Shown: one piece after another, positions 20,939-30,576 of the stretch
Numbering within the stretch: the first letter of the stretch is position 1
Layout: every line of letters begins with the position of its first letter
Origin: Phytohabitans houttuyneae
Lineage (GTDB): Bacteria > Actinomycetota > Actinomycetes > Mycobacteriales > Micromonosporaceae
Assembly (NCBI RefSeq): GCF_011764425.1
Contig: NZ_BLPF01000005.1
Span: forward strand, 1 to 64,000
Direction: 5' to 3'
DNA: 64,000 nt
Notes under the pieces: generated by a model
The model's database searches: none
Seen by the model: the letters and a program-made list of their open reading frames with translations, nothing else
What the model was told of the DNA's origin: nothing
Made by a program: the position numbers and the translations under genes

Positions 20939-21361
20939 ATGTCCTTCGAGGAGAAGCGCTCCTGGATCTACGCGGCCATCGCCGTCGTCGTGCCGGTGGC
21001 GTACGCCGTCGTGATGCTAGGCCGGATCGACGGCACGGATGTCGCCGACGTGTCGTACATCCGGCCGCTGATCACCGCGATCGTCGCCGCGATGGTGCTC
21101 AACATCGCGGCAAACATGGTCGCCGGCATGTTCTCCCGCAAGGAGGAGGTGGACCGCAAGGACGAGCGGGACCGGCAGATCCACCGGATCGGCGAGTTCG
21201 TCGGTTTTCACGTGATGAGCCTCGCGGCGCTGGTGCCGCTGGTGCTGGCCATGACCGAGGTCGACTACTTCTGGATCGCCAACGCGCTCTACCTCGCGTT
21301 CTGCCTGGCCGCGCTCGGCTCGGCGGTGGCGAAGATCGTGGCCTACCGGCGGGGATTCTGA
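20939..21361 (+). CDS. Small integral membrane protein paired with an XRE regulator
   Basis: Unrecognised 140-residue protein with about four hydrophobic spans (near residues 10-30, 45-68, 85-105 and 110-132). A charged loop KEEVDRKDERDRQIHRIGEF lies between spans 2 and 3. I choose ATG 20939 (MSFEEKRSW) because the promoter -10 lies just upstream; an earlier in-frame start at 20909 would fall inside the promoter. The XRE gene begins two bases after its stop, and such membrane protein/XRE pairs are widespread in Gram-positive bacteria. Function unknown. Confidence 0.72.
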   Translation: MSFEEKRSWIYAAIAVVVPVAYAVVMLGRIDGTDVADVSYIRPLITAIVAAMVLNIAANMVAGMFSRKEEVDRKDERDRQIHRIGEFVGFHVMSLAALVPLVLAMTEVDYFWIANALYLAFCLAALGSAVAKIVAYRRGF

Positions 21362-21362
21362 C

Positions 21363-21590
21363 ATGGTCAAGCCGACCCGGGTCACCAACTCGATCCGCAC
21401 GCTGCGCTTCAACCACGGCGAGATGACCCAGGCGGAGCTCGCCGACCGCATCGGCGTCACCCGCCAGACGATCATCGCGATCGAGCAGGGGCGCTACTCG
21501 CCGTCGCTGGAGATGGCCTTCCGCATCGCGCGCGTCTTCAAGGTCCCGCTCGACGACGTGTTCCAGTACCCCGACGACGACCCCGCCTGA
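21363..21590 (+). CDS. XRE-family helix-turn-helix regulator (short)
   Basis: A 75-residue stand-alone Cro/C1-type HTH. The motif is MTQAELADRIGVTRQTIIAI followed by EQGRYSPSLEMAFRIARVFK and an acidic tail DVFQYPDDDPA. It is the short YgzD-like form that usually regulates its own operon with the upstream membrane protein. ATG 21363 lies two bases after the preceding stop. The inverted repeat across the -35 at 20893-20908 is a plausible target (inference). Confidence 0.85.
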   Translation: MVKPTRVTNSIRTLRFNHGEMTQAELADRIGVTRQTIIAIEQGRYSPSLEMAFRIARVFKVPLDDVFQYPDDDPA

Positions 21591-21591
21591 C

Positions 21592-21985
21592 TCACGGCGT
21601 CCAGTCGGCCTGGCTCGCCATCGAGCGCAGCGCGACCCGGTGCGGCGTGAGGCGCATCGCGGCGTTGCGCAGGGCGATCGCGAGCGGGTTGCGCAGCTGC
21701 TGGCCGAAGCGCCCGGTGCGCAGCGCCGCCCGCGCCACTCCCTGAGCGCGGGGCCGGCGCCTCCGGTCGTACTCGCCGAGCGCCGCGGCCACGTCGCCCC
21801 CGGCGCGCATGCCGCGGCGAGCACCACCGCGTCCTCGATCGCCTGGTTGGCGCCCTGCCCGAGGTGGGGCGTCATCGCGTGCGCGGCGTCGCCGAGCAGC
21901 GCGACCGCGCCGAGGTGGTACGCCGGTGGCGGGGTGCCGAGGTGGTAGATGTCGGTGCGGATCACGGCCGCCGGGTCGGTGGGGT
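21592..21985 (-). pseudogene. Remnant of an FAD-dependent monooxygenase (C-terminal third, frameshifted)
   Basis: The minus strand encodes the end of a flavoprotein hydroxylase: VIRTDIYHLGTPPPAYHLG, then ALLGDAAHAMTPHLGQGANQ, the conserved GDAAHxxxPxxGQG motif. It continues after a frame change at the CCCCC run 21797-21801 into GGDVAAALGEYDRRRRPRAQ and the C-terminus. The N-terminal two-thirds, including the Rossmann GxGxxG segment, is absent. Homology begins abruptly at about 21985, immediately beyond the stop codon of the sigma-glycosidase fusion gene on the same strand. This is a real truncation, whatever the cause of the internal frameshift. Confidence 0.8.
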
Positions 21986-21987
21986 GA

Positions 21988-23865
21988 TCAGCGGGCGGCG
22001 ACGAACGCGCGGCCGACGGCCGTTGGCGTGGTGCCGGTGCGGAAGAGGCCGGACTGGTCCTTGTCGGTCGCGGGCAGGCCGAACCAGGCGTACCTGTGCA
22101 GGAACGAGAGGCCGCCCAGCATCTTGGCTGCTGCCGTCACAAACGCGGCCTGCTGGGCCTGGCCCGGAAAGCGCGCGCTGCCGCCGGAAAAGTCGATGAG
22201 CGCAAACTCGGTCAGCCAGATCGGCTTCTTGTACCGCTCGTAGACGGCCTGCAGGTACCGGCGGAGCTGGTCGACCGCGTTGGCCGTGGTGAAGTCCCCG
22301 CCGTACCAGTGCAGGGCCACGAAGTCGACCCGGTAGCCGCGCGACTTGGCGCCGGACATGAAGCGGTCAAGCCAGCCGCCCTGGTCGGCGCCGCCGAACG
22401 CGACCGCCGGGCTGCTCAGCTTGCTGCCGGTGGCCTGGAGCCGTGGCCACAGGTCGAGCGCCTGCTCCACGCTCATGTTGGCCTGGCCCTCCATGTCGGG
22501 CTCGTTGAAGGCGAGCAGGTAGGGACCGGCGGCCTTCGCGGCCGCGAGCGCGGAGTCGTTGACGTCCTTGGTGCCCCAGATCATCGGTACGAACTGGGCG
22601 CCCTTCGGGGTCGTCACGCCGTCGTGGCGCGGGTTCCACGTGTAGTACCAGCTGGCCTTGGAGCTGGCGAGGGCCTGGCTGACGCCGTTGAAGGTCCACA
22701 CCGCGACGCCCTTCTTGGGCGACGTGGCGGCCGGTGGCGCGGCGGGCGCCTTGGTGGTGGCGCGAGCCTTGGGGGTCGGCGTGGGGCTCGCCGGCGGCTT
22801 GGTCGTCGGCAGCGGGGCGGGCGTCGCCGACGGGCTGTCCGCGACCGCGACCGGCAGCGGGTTGGCGGCCGGCTCGGTGTCGGGGGAGCGGCTGAGCTTG
22901 ACGCCGACGAGGGTCGCGGTCACCAGCACCACGACCGTCGCCGCGGCGGTGATCGGCACGGCGAGGCTGCTGCCGCCGGCGACCGCCGCGGCCTTCGCGG
23001 CGCCGGCCACCTTCGCCGCGCCCGCCGCCTTCGCGGACGCAGCGGCTAACGCGGTGGGCGCGGCGGAACCGCCGAACTTGCCGGCGAGCGCGGCCGGCAC
23101 CGGCAGCATCGAGATGCCGGCGAGCAGGCGGTCGATGGGCACGAGGTCACCGGAGGTACGCGCGCAGACGCCGCAGTCGCGCACGTGCCGGGCCAGCCGC
23201 TTGCGCCAGAGCGAGTCCGGCTTGCCGTTCCAGGAAGAGGCAACCGCGCGGAGGGCGGCGCACCCCGGCTGCGCGCGGAGAGCGCGCACGACGGTGCGGG
23301 CGGTCTGGATCTGCTCCTTCATGCGGTGGATTCGCACACCGGCGTGGTTGGGCGAAAGGCCGAGCGCGCCGGCGAGGTCGGAGCGCTCCAGCTCGCCCGC
23401 CTCCTCCAGCCACCAGAGCGCGATCAGCTCCTGGTCGTCGGCGTCCAGCCAGCGGGTCGCCTCGGCCACCTCGCGGCGCTGGTCGGTGAGGCCGAGGCGG
23501 GCGATCGTGAGGTCGGCGAAGTCGGGGCCGGGGTCGGGCACCTCCTGCATCGCCTCGACCGCCACGGGGCGGGCGGGCGTGGTGCGCCGGTGCAGCTCCC
23601 AGTCGCGCACCTGCCGGATCGTGATCGCCACCAGCCAGGGGCGGTAGGCGCTCGGGTCACGCAGGTCGGGCAGGTGGCGCACCACCCGTACCAGCGTCTC
23701 CTGCACCACGTCGTCGACGTCCGCGTGACCGCGCAGCGCGCGCCCGACGATGTTGTAGACCAGCGGGAGCGAGCCGGCCACCAGCGCGTCGAGCGCGTGC
23801 GCGCCGCCCTGCTGCGCCGCGCTGACCAGCGCGGCGTCCGGTGTGGCCCGACCGGTTCGGGACAT
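21988..23865 (-). CDS. ECF sigma factor fused through a membrane span to a GH128-like glycosidase domain
   Basis: A 625-residue chimera. About residues 20-95 are sigma region 2 (HADVDDVVQETLVRVVRHLP) and 130-195 region 4 (LDADDQELIALWWLEEAG, LAGALGLSPNHAGVRIHRMK). Residues 195-250 include a zinc-binding-like HVRDCGVC (H-x3-C-x2-C) as in ZAS anti-sigma domains. One transmembrane span lies near 300-325 and a Pro/Thr/Ala-rich linker to about 385. The C-terminal domain resembles the Asl1/GH128 glycosyl-hydrolase core, with LLAFNEPDMEGQ and IWLTEFALIDF supplying the two expected glutamates and FVALHWYGG between them. The topology places sigma in the cytoplasm and the glycosidase outside. ECF groups with C-terminal extracellular domains are known in actinobacteria. 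No separate anti-sigma gene is adjacent. Confidence 0.85.
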   Translation of the reverse strand: MSRTGRATPDAALVSAAQQGGAHALDALVAGSLPLVYNIVGRALRGHADVDDVVQETLVRVVRHLPDLRDPSAYRPWLVAITIRQVRDWELHRRTTPARPVAVEAMQEVPDPGPDFADLTIARLGLTDQRREVAEATRWLDADDQELIALWWLEEAGELERSDLAGALGLSPNHAGVRIHRMKEQIQTARTVVRALRAQPGCAALRAVASSWNGKPDSLWRKRLARHVRDCGVCARTSGDLVPIDRLLAGISMLPVPAALAGKFGGSAAPTALAAASAKAAGAAKVAGAAKAAAVAGGSSLAVPITAAATVVVLVTATLVGVKLSRSPDTEPAANPLPVAVADSPSATPAPLPTTKPPASPTPTPKARATTKAPAAPPAATSPKKGVAVWTFNGVSQALASSKASWYYTWNPRHDGVTTPKGAQFVPMIWGTKDVNDSALAAAKAAGPYLLAFNEPDMEGQANMSVEQALDLWPRLQATGSKLSSPAVAFGGADQGGWLDRFMSGAKSRGYRVDFVALHWYGGDFTTANAVDQLRRYLQAVYERYKKPIWLTEFALIDFSGGSARFPGQAQQAAFVTAAAKMLGGLSFLHRYAWFGLPATDKDQSGLFRTGTTPTAVGRAFVAAR

Positions 23866-23979
23866 CCGCCTGCCTCCCCTTTCCGCGGCACGCTCCGCGT
23901 GCCGGTGCCGACCCTTCCGTATGTGGAGACCGGCAGGCCAGCCACCGGATTACAGAAAGTCCCCAAGAAGACCGGGAAC

Positions 23980-24483
23980 CTAGGCGGGACTCTTGTACGA
24001 CGGCGCGTGGTGCGCGCCCCGCTGCACACCGTGCGTGAGCAGCGGCAGCGTGCGGTGCGCGACCACCGTCGAGAGGACCACCACACTTGTGGAACGGCGG
24101 ATGCCGGTCGAGCGGTTGAGTTCGAGCAGGATTTGCTGGAGGTCGTCGTTGGAGCGGGCGGCGAGGCGGCAGAGCACGTCGCCGGTGCCGGTCGTCGCGT
24201 ACGCCTCGAGCACGCCGGGGAGCGCCACGAGGTGCTCCGTGACCTCGTCGAGCCGGCCCTGGGCGATCTCCAGCGTCACGTAGGCCTGGACCGGGTAGCC
24301 GGCGGCGGCGAGGTCGATCTCCGGCCCGTAGCCCGTGACGGCGCCGGAGGTGCGCAGCCGCTCCATCCGCGCGGTGACGGTGGCGCGGGCGACCCCGGCG
24401 AGGCGGGACAGCTCCAGGACGCCGATGCGGGGGTGCTCGGTCAGCAGCCGCAGCAGCGCGACGTCGAGTGTGTCTAACTCCAT
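23980..24483 (-). CDS. Lrp/AsnC-family transcriptional regulator
   Basis: A 167-residue feast/famine regulator: winged HTH in residues 1-60 (LDVALLRLLTEHPRIGVLEL, SRLAGVARATVTARMERL), then a RAM ligand-binding domain (VQAYVTLEIAQGRLDEVTEH, GVLEAYATTGTGDVLCRLAA). I start at ATG 24483 (MELDTLD), normal for the family. It is divergent from hppD with 112 bases between the starts, so it may sense an aromatic amino acid and control hppD-fahA. That link is inference from position. Confidence 0.87.
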   Translation of the reverse strand: MELDTLDVALLRLLTEHPRIGVLELSRLAGVARATVTARMERLRTSGAVTGYGPEIDLAAAGYPVQAYVTLEIAQGRLDEVTEHLVALPGVLEAYATTGTGDVLCRLAARSNDDLQQILLELNRSTGIRRSTSVVVLSTVVAHRTLPLLTHGVQRGAHHAPSYKSPA

Positions 24484-24544
24484 CTCTAGCCAATCTGTAT
24501 AGCTATTCGGCAGAAACACTGTGCCAATTGTTCATCCTGACTAG

Positions 24545-25789
<1,245 letters not shown>

Positions 25790-25799
25790 TGTCTGTCCT

Positions 25800-27026
25800 G
25801 TGAGTCCCGTGACGTGGGTGCCCGGCGTCGAGGCCGGGCACCCCTATGGTGTGCACAACCTGCCGTACGGCGCGGTATCCACGGGCGCCGGCGACCCGCG
25901 GCTCGTGGTGCGGATCGGCGACGTGGCGCTCGACCTGGCGGGCGCGTGCGCGCGCCTGGCGCCCGACCTGGCGCCGCTGGTGTCGGGGCCGGTGCTCAAC
26001 CCGCTGCTGGCCGCGCCCGCGTCCACGTGGCGGCGGCTGCGCGAGGCGGTCCGCACGTGGCTGACTGACGAGTCGGTCAGGCCGGTGGTCGAGCCGCTGC
26101 TGGCGCCGATCGGCCGCACCCACCTGCCGTTCGCGGTCGGCGACTACGTCGACTTCTACGCCTCCGCGCACCACGCCTCGGCGATCGGCCGCATCTTCCG
26201 CCCCGACTCGCCGGCGCTGCCGGAAAACTGGAAGCACCTGCCGATCGGCTACCACGGGCGCTCCGGAACGGTCGTGGTGTCCGGCACGCCGATCGCCCGC
26301 CCGCACGGGCAGCGCCGGGTCGCGGGTGGCACGGTCGAGTTCGGACCGAGCCTGCGGCTGGACATCGAGGCCGAGGTGGGCTTCGTGGTCGGCGGCGGCA
26401 CCCGCCTCGGCGAGCCGGTGGCGCTCGCCGGCGCGGCCGAGCACATCTTCGGCGTGTGCCTGGTAAACGACTGGTCCGCGCGTGACCTGCAGGCATGGGA
26501 GTACGTGCCGCTCGGCCCGTTCCTCGGCAAGTCGTTCGCGACCTCGGTGTCCCCGTGGGTGGTACCCCTGGAAGCCTTTGACAACGCGCGGACCGCGCCC
26601 CCGCCGCGCGACGTCCCACTGATGTCCTATCTGGACGATGCGGCACTGCCGCCGTGGGGCCTGGACATCGCGCTTGAGATAGAGCTGAATGGCACCGTCA
26701 TCACCCGCCCGCCGTTCCCGTCGATGTACTGGACCGCCGCGCAGATGCTGGCCCACATGACCGTCAACGGCGCCACGGTCCGCCCCGGCGACCTCTTCGC
26801 CTCCGGCACCGTCAGCGGGCCGGAGCCGGACCAGGCGGGCTCGCTGATGGAGCTGAGCCAGGCTGGCCGGTCGCCGTTCGCGCTGCCGGGTGGGGTCACC
26901 CGGTCGTTTCTGGAAGACGGCGACGAGGTGGTCATCCGGGGACGGGTGCCCGCCGCCGGCGACCGTCCGGAGCTAGGCCTCGGCGAGGTCACCGGGGTAG
27001 TGGTCGCCAAGCCCGCGCTCCAGTAG
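25800..27026 (+). CDS. fahA: Fumarylacetoacetase
   Basis: Last step of the homogentisate pathway: cleaves fumarylacetoacetate to fumarate and acetoacetate. The 408-residue protein has an N-terminal SH3-like domain and the catalytic FAH domain: VGDYVDFYASAHHASAIGRI near 115, LPIGYHGRSGTVVVSGTPI near 145, HIFGVCLVNDWSARDLQAW near 215, and LGKSFATSVSPWVVPLEAF. GTG 25800 is chosen (MSPVTWVPG); GTG 25809 is a close alternative. The last 54 bases overlap the 3' end of the convergent TetR gene. Very likely in one operon with hppD. Confidence 0.93.
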   Translation: MSPVTWVPGVEAGHPYGVHNLPYGAVSTGAGDPRLVVRIGDVALDLAGACARLAPDLAPLVSGPVLNPLLAAPASTWRRLREAVRTWLTDESVRPVVEPLLAPIGRTHLPFAVGDYVDFYASAHHASAIGRIFRPDSPALPENWKHLPIGYHGRSGTVVVSGTPIARPHGQRRVAGGTVEFGPSLRLDIEAEVGFVVGGGTRLGEPVALAGAAEHIFGVCLVNDWSARDLQAWEYVPLGPFLGKSFATSVSPWVVPLEAFDNARTAPPPRDVPLMSYLDDAALPPWGLDIALEIELNGTVITRPPFPSMYWTAAQMLAHMTVNGATVRPGDLFASGTVSGPEPDQAGSLMELSQAGRSPFALPGGVTRSFLEDGDEVVIRGRVPAAGDRPELGLGEVTGVVVAKPALQ

Positions 27027-27602
27027 GTCGAACGCGCCGTTGGCGGCGTCCACCGCCTCCGCGTGCAGCCGCGCGGCCGAGTGGCCCTCGATGAGCCGGC
27101 GCCAGTTTTCCCGGGCGAGGATCCGCTGGACCGCGACGATCTGGCCGGCCGCGAGGCGCGCGGTGCGGTCGCCGCCGAGCGCCTCGGCCAGCGCGTCCTC
27201 CTCCGCGGCGGTGTAGCTGGCCACGCGGGCTGCCAGGCTCGGCGTGGAGAAGACCATCCGGTGGTACGCCAGCACCTGCTCGTGGTCGTTGAGCCCGGTG
27301 ACCGGGTCGCGGCGGTCGAGGCCGTCGAGGAAGTGCCGGCGCAGCGCGGCGAGCGGGCTCTCTCCGGGCCGCCGACCCCGCACGACCCGGGCCGCCTCGC
27401 CCTGATGATCGGCGATGCGGTGCAGGACCAGGTCTTCCTTCGTCGCGAAGTACTTGAACAGGGTCGGCTTGGAGACCTCCGCCGCGTCCGCCACGTCCGC
27501 CACCGAGACGGCGTCGTACCCCCGCTGCAGGAACAGCGAGATCGCGGCCGCCGAGATCGCGTCGTGGGTGCGCTGCTTCTTGCGCTCGCGGAGCCCGGTC
27601 AC
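26973..27602 (-). CDS. TetR-family transcriptional regulator
   Basis: A 209-residue repressor with the N-terminal TetR HTH: GLRERKKQRTHDAISAAAIS, then VSVADVADAAEVSKPTLFKY and FATKEDLVLHRIAD. The C-terminal ligand domain is unassigned. I start at GTG 27602 (MTGLRERKKQRT), the usual TetR distance to the HTH; a TTG at 27626 is the longer option. Its coding end overlaps fahA by 54 bases on the opposite strand. It is divergent from the HelD-like gene, with an inverted repeat between them that could be its operator. Confidence 0.85.
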   Translation of the reverse strand: MTGLRERKKQRTHDAISAAAISLFLQRGYDAVSVADVADAAEVSKPTLFKYFATKEDLVLHRIADHQGEAARVVRGRRPGESPLAALRRHFLDGLDRRDPVTGLNDHEQVLAYHRMVFSTPSLAARVASYTAAEEDALAEALGGDRTARLAAGQIVAVQRILARENWRRLIEGHSAARLHAEAVDAANGAFDLLERGLGDHYPGDLAEA

Positions 27603-27616
27603 GTGGCCGATACTAC

Positions 27617-27640
27617 ACTCGGGCAAATTCTTTACCGAGT
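27617..27640. promoter_or_regulatory. Candidate TetR operator between the TetR and HelD-like genes
   Basis: Inverted repeat ACTCGG (27617-27622) and CCGAGT (27635-27640) with a 12-base AT-rich spacer GCAAATTCTTTA. It lies in the 44-base gap between the two divergent starts, so a bound repressor would cover both promoters. Confidence 0.45.
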
Positions 27641-27646
27641 TAAGCT

Positions 27647-29563
27647 ATGGGCATGACGATGGAAGCGGAGCGGGAGCACCTGGCCGCCTCGCGGGCGGCG
27701 CTGGCCCGCATGCTCGACCTGGCGCGGCACCGCGTCGCCACGGGTGCGCAGGTGGCCGGCGACCGGTACACGGCGGAGACGCTCGGCCGCATGCTCAAGA
27801 GCTACGCCAAGGAGCTGGCCGAGGAGCCGGACGGGCCGCTCTACTTCGGGCGCCTCCGGTTTGCCGACGCCCCTTCCGCCGGTGACCACAGTGGACAGGC
27901 GTACTACATCGGCCGCCGGCACATCGCCGACGAGGCGGGCGAGCCGATGGTCATCGACTGGCGGGCGCCGGTGTCCCGCACCTTCTACCGGGCAAGCGCC
28001 CGCGACCCGCAGGGCGTCCAGGTGCGCCGGCGGTACGGGTGGCGCGACGGCGAGCTGACCGGCTTCGAGGACGAGCACCTGTGGCGCGGGCAGGACATCG
28101 CCAGCCGCATCGTGACCGAAGAGATCGAGCGGCCGCGCGTGGGGCCGATGCGGGACATCGTGGCCACCATCCAGCCCGACCAGGACGACCTGGTCCGCGC
28201 CGACCTCGACGAGTCGGTGTGCGTGCAGGGCGCGCCCGGCACCGGCAAGACCGCGGTGGGGCTGCACCGCGCCGCGTACCTGCTTTACACCCACCGCCGC
28301 CGCCTCAAGCGCGACGGCGTGCTGGTCATCGGCCCGAACCCGGCCTTCCTGCGGTACATCTCCGCCGTCCTGCCCGCCCTCGGCGAGGTCGACATCGCGC
28401 AGCGCACGCTCGACCAGGTGATCGCCCGCCGCCCGGTCACCGGCACCGACAGCGAGGCGGCGGCGGCCGTGAAACACGACCCGCGCATGGCGGCGGTGCT
28501 CAGCCGCGCCCTCTACGCCCGCCTCGGGGAGCCGGCCGGCCCGCTGGTGGTGCCCGAAGACTCGGCCCGGTGGCGCATCTCCGAGCGTGCGCTCGGCCGC
28601 CTGGTCGGCGAGGTCTGGGAGGAGTCGCTGCCCTACGGCATCGCCCGCGAACGCCTCCGCGCCCGCGTGGTCGGCCTGCTCCAGCGGCAGGCCGAAGCCC
28701 GCGGCTACGCGCCGGGCGCCGCGTGGATCCAGCGGATGGGCCGCTCCCGCCCGGTCCGCGACTTCCTGGACCGCGTGTGGCCCTCCGTACGCCCCGAGGA
28801 CGTCGTGGCCACCCTCCTCCGCGACCCGTCCACCGCCGCCGACGGCATCCTGACCCCCACCGAGCAGGAGGCGATCCTCCGCCGCGGCGGCCGGCGGTCC
28901 GCGGCCGACCTTCTGCTGATCGACGAGGTGGCCGGCCTCATCAACCACCCCGAGTCGTACGGCCACATCATCGTCGACGAGGCCCAGGACCTGTCACCGA
29001 TGCAGTGCCGCGCCCTGGCCCGCCGCAGCACGCACGGCTCGCTGACCGTGCTCGGCGACCTGGCGCAGGGCACCGCACCGTGGGCCGCGACGAGCTGGGC
29101 CGAGCAGCTCACCCACCTCGGCAAGCCGAAGGCTCAGCTGGTGACCCTGACGGCCGGCTTCCGCGTGCCCGGCGCGGTGCTCGCGCTGGCCAACCGCCTG
29201 CTCGCGACGCTGGACGTGGACGTACCCCCGACCCAGGCCATGCGGACCGACGGCACGGTGCGCGTCCGCCAGGCCGACGACCTCCGCGCGGCGACGCGGC
29301 AGGCGGTGCGCGAGGCGCTGGGCCACGAGGGCTCGATCGGCGTCATCACGGACGAGCCCTTCACCCCGCCCGACGACCGGGTCACCGCGCTGCCGGCCCG
29401 CCTCGCCAAGGGCCTGGAGTTCGACCACGTGGTGCTGGTCGAGCCCGCCGGCTTGCACCCGCGCCTGCTCTACGTCGCACTGACCAGGGCCGTCTCCCGC
29501 CTGGACATCGTCCACCGCCGCCCGCTGCCGCCCGCGATCCAACCAACCCCTCTCCAGAATTGA
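27647..29563 (+). CDS. HelD/HelR-like RNA-polymerase-associated ATPase (UvrD-fold)
   Basis: A 638-residue superfamily-1 helicase-like ATPase of the HelD group, which dissociates stalled RNA polymerase from DNA; the HelR branch contributes to rifamycin tolerance in actinobacteria (established knowledge). Motifs: N-terminal coiled region (REHLAASRAALARMLDLARH), PMVIDWRAPVSRTFYRA near 105, Walker A QGAPGTGKTAVGLHRAAYLL near 197, Walker B HIIVDEAQDLSPMQCRALA near 442, TLTAGFRVPGAVLALANRLL, LAKGLEFDHVVLVEP and LLYVALTRAVSRLDIVH. The last two are the UvrD motif V/VI equivalents. ATG 27647 is used; ATG 27653 is equally possible. I cannot place it firmly in HelD or HelR, so no symbol is given. Repeat B1 begins at its stop codon. 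Confidence 0.82.
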   Translation: MGMTMEAEREHLAASRAALARMLDLARHRVATGAQVAGDRYTAETLGRMLKSYAKELAEEPDGPLYFGRLRFADAPSAGDHSGQAYYIGRRHIADEAGEPMVIDWRAPVSRTFYRASARDPQGVQVRRRYGWRDGELTGFEDEHLWRGQDIASRIVTEEIERPRVGPMRDIVATIQPDQDDLVRADLDESVCVQGAPGTGKTAVGLHRAAYLLYTHRRRLKRDGVLVIGPNPAFLRYISAVLPALGEVDIAQRTLDQVIARRPVTGTDSEAAAAVKHDPRMAAVLSRALYARLGEPAGPLVVPEDSARWRISERALGRLVGEVWEESLPYGIARERLRARVVGLLQRQAEARGYAPGAAWIQRMGRSRPVRDFLDRVWPSVRPEDVVATLLRDPSTAADGILTPTEQEAILRRGGRRSAADLLLIDEVAGLINHPESYGHIIVDEAQDLSPMQCRALARRSTHGSLTVLGDLAQGTAPWAATSWAEQLTHLGKPKAQLVTLTAGFRVPGAVLALANRLLATLDVDVPPTQAMRTDGTVRVRQADDLRAATRQAVREALGHEGSIGVITDEPFTPPDDRVTALPARLAKGLEFDHVVLVEPAGLHPRLLYVALTRAVSRLDIVHRRPLPPAIQPTPLQN

Positions 29564-29634
29564 GCTACCGCGACGCCCGCGGTGGTCCAGACCGTTGCTC
29601 CCGCGGCCTCACCCTCCGCGGTCGCCCAGCTCAC
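29562..29634 (+). repeat. Interspersed repeat family B, copy B1
   Basis: About 73 bases starting inside the TGA stop of the HelD-like gene. It contains ACCGCG-ACGCC-CGCGGT (a 6-bp stem), then CCGTTGCTCCCGCGGCCTCA and a second stem CCGCGG-9-CCGCGG. It is nearly identical to 56420-56482 and 61705-61766, except that the first loop is ACGCC instead of ATGTC. Confidence 0.8.
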
Positions 29635-29662
29635 CCCAACCCCCGGGTAGCCGACCTCACGC

Positions 29663-29724
29663 TGTCGTCGCGGTCTGTGTCGATCAATGGGGGCGGTGCG
29701 AGCTTCGAAATCTTGGTGAGTTAG
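29663..29724 (-). repeat. Repeat family A, partial inverted copy A4
   Basis: About 60 bases share GTCGTCGCGGTCTGTG and GAGCTTCG-AATCTTGGTGAGTT with the full inverted copy 29872-30106, which lies 150 bases downstream in the same orientation. The proximal hairpin part is missing, so this is a truncated or recombined copy. Confidence 0.65.
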
Positions 29725-29871
29725 CGCGCTCGACTTTCGGAGTAAGGATCGCTTGCCGTGCGACAGCCTCCGGTGTCCTCCCAGCTCACGGTGCCCGCGC
29801 CGCAGTGGCCAGCTTTTACGGGGTAAGGCATTGACCAGGCAAGATGCAAGATCCACTGGTCCGATCTTCTC

Positions 29872-30106
29872 CGCCCGTGCTTCTGGAGATCTTCGAGGCG
29901 GGAGCGCGCGAGTCCGCCCGCAGTTCGGCACCGTCGTCGCGGTCTGTGACTGCCGATCTGGTGCAGGCGGTGTGAGCTTCGCAATCTTGGTGAGTTTGCG
30001 CGTTATTTCGACGCTAACTTGCCAAGATCTGCCGGAGCGGGCTCCTTGGTTGAGCTGGGTGATCGCGGAGGGTGAGCGGCGACCGCGGGCACAGCGGCAG
30101 CTCACC
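29872..30106 (-). repeat. Interspersed repeat family A, copy A2 (inverted)
   Basis: The reverse complement matches A1 and A3 over about 235 bases, including CAACTTGCC-type and GATCTGCC blocks and the CACCAAG core. The end nearest 30100 carries the family hairpin module CGCGGAGGGTGAG...GCGGCAGCTCAC that it shares with family B. Confidence 0.78.
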
Positions 30107-30576
30107 TCTGGGCGGCCGGCTCGGGCGGATCCGTAGAGCTTTCGGAGTGAGGGTTGTCGCGGTTGCCGGCTTCCCGATCGCCGCGCTCTTCTGACCGGCG
30201 GCCACGCGCCAGCTTTCCTGATCGGCGTCGAAGACGGCAACCACCCCGCTCTGTCGCGTCCGGAATCGCCCACCTCAACCCCAAGTTCTCTAGGCCCGCG
30301 GCTCCGTACCGCGGCAGGCGGACGGTCACCGCGCTGGCCAAACCGGGGCCGTGCCCGCGGGCCAGCGCTCTTGGCGGCCCTCAGCCGGCTCTTGCCAGCC
30401 CCAGCCGGCTCCTAGCGGGCGGTCCCGGGCGCGGCGAAGGTGCGGGCCGACCAGCCGGGCTCCAGGCGGGCGCGTCCGGGGCGTGGCGAGGTGCGGGCCG
30501 ACCGTGCGGTGCTCCGGGGCATGGGCGGGCGCCCGCAGACCGTGCGAACGACCGCGGCGCGGGTGGCCTGGGCTTG

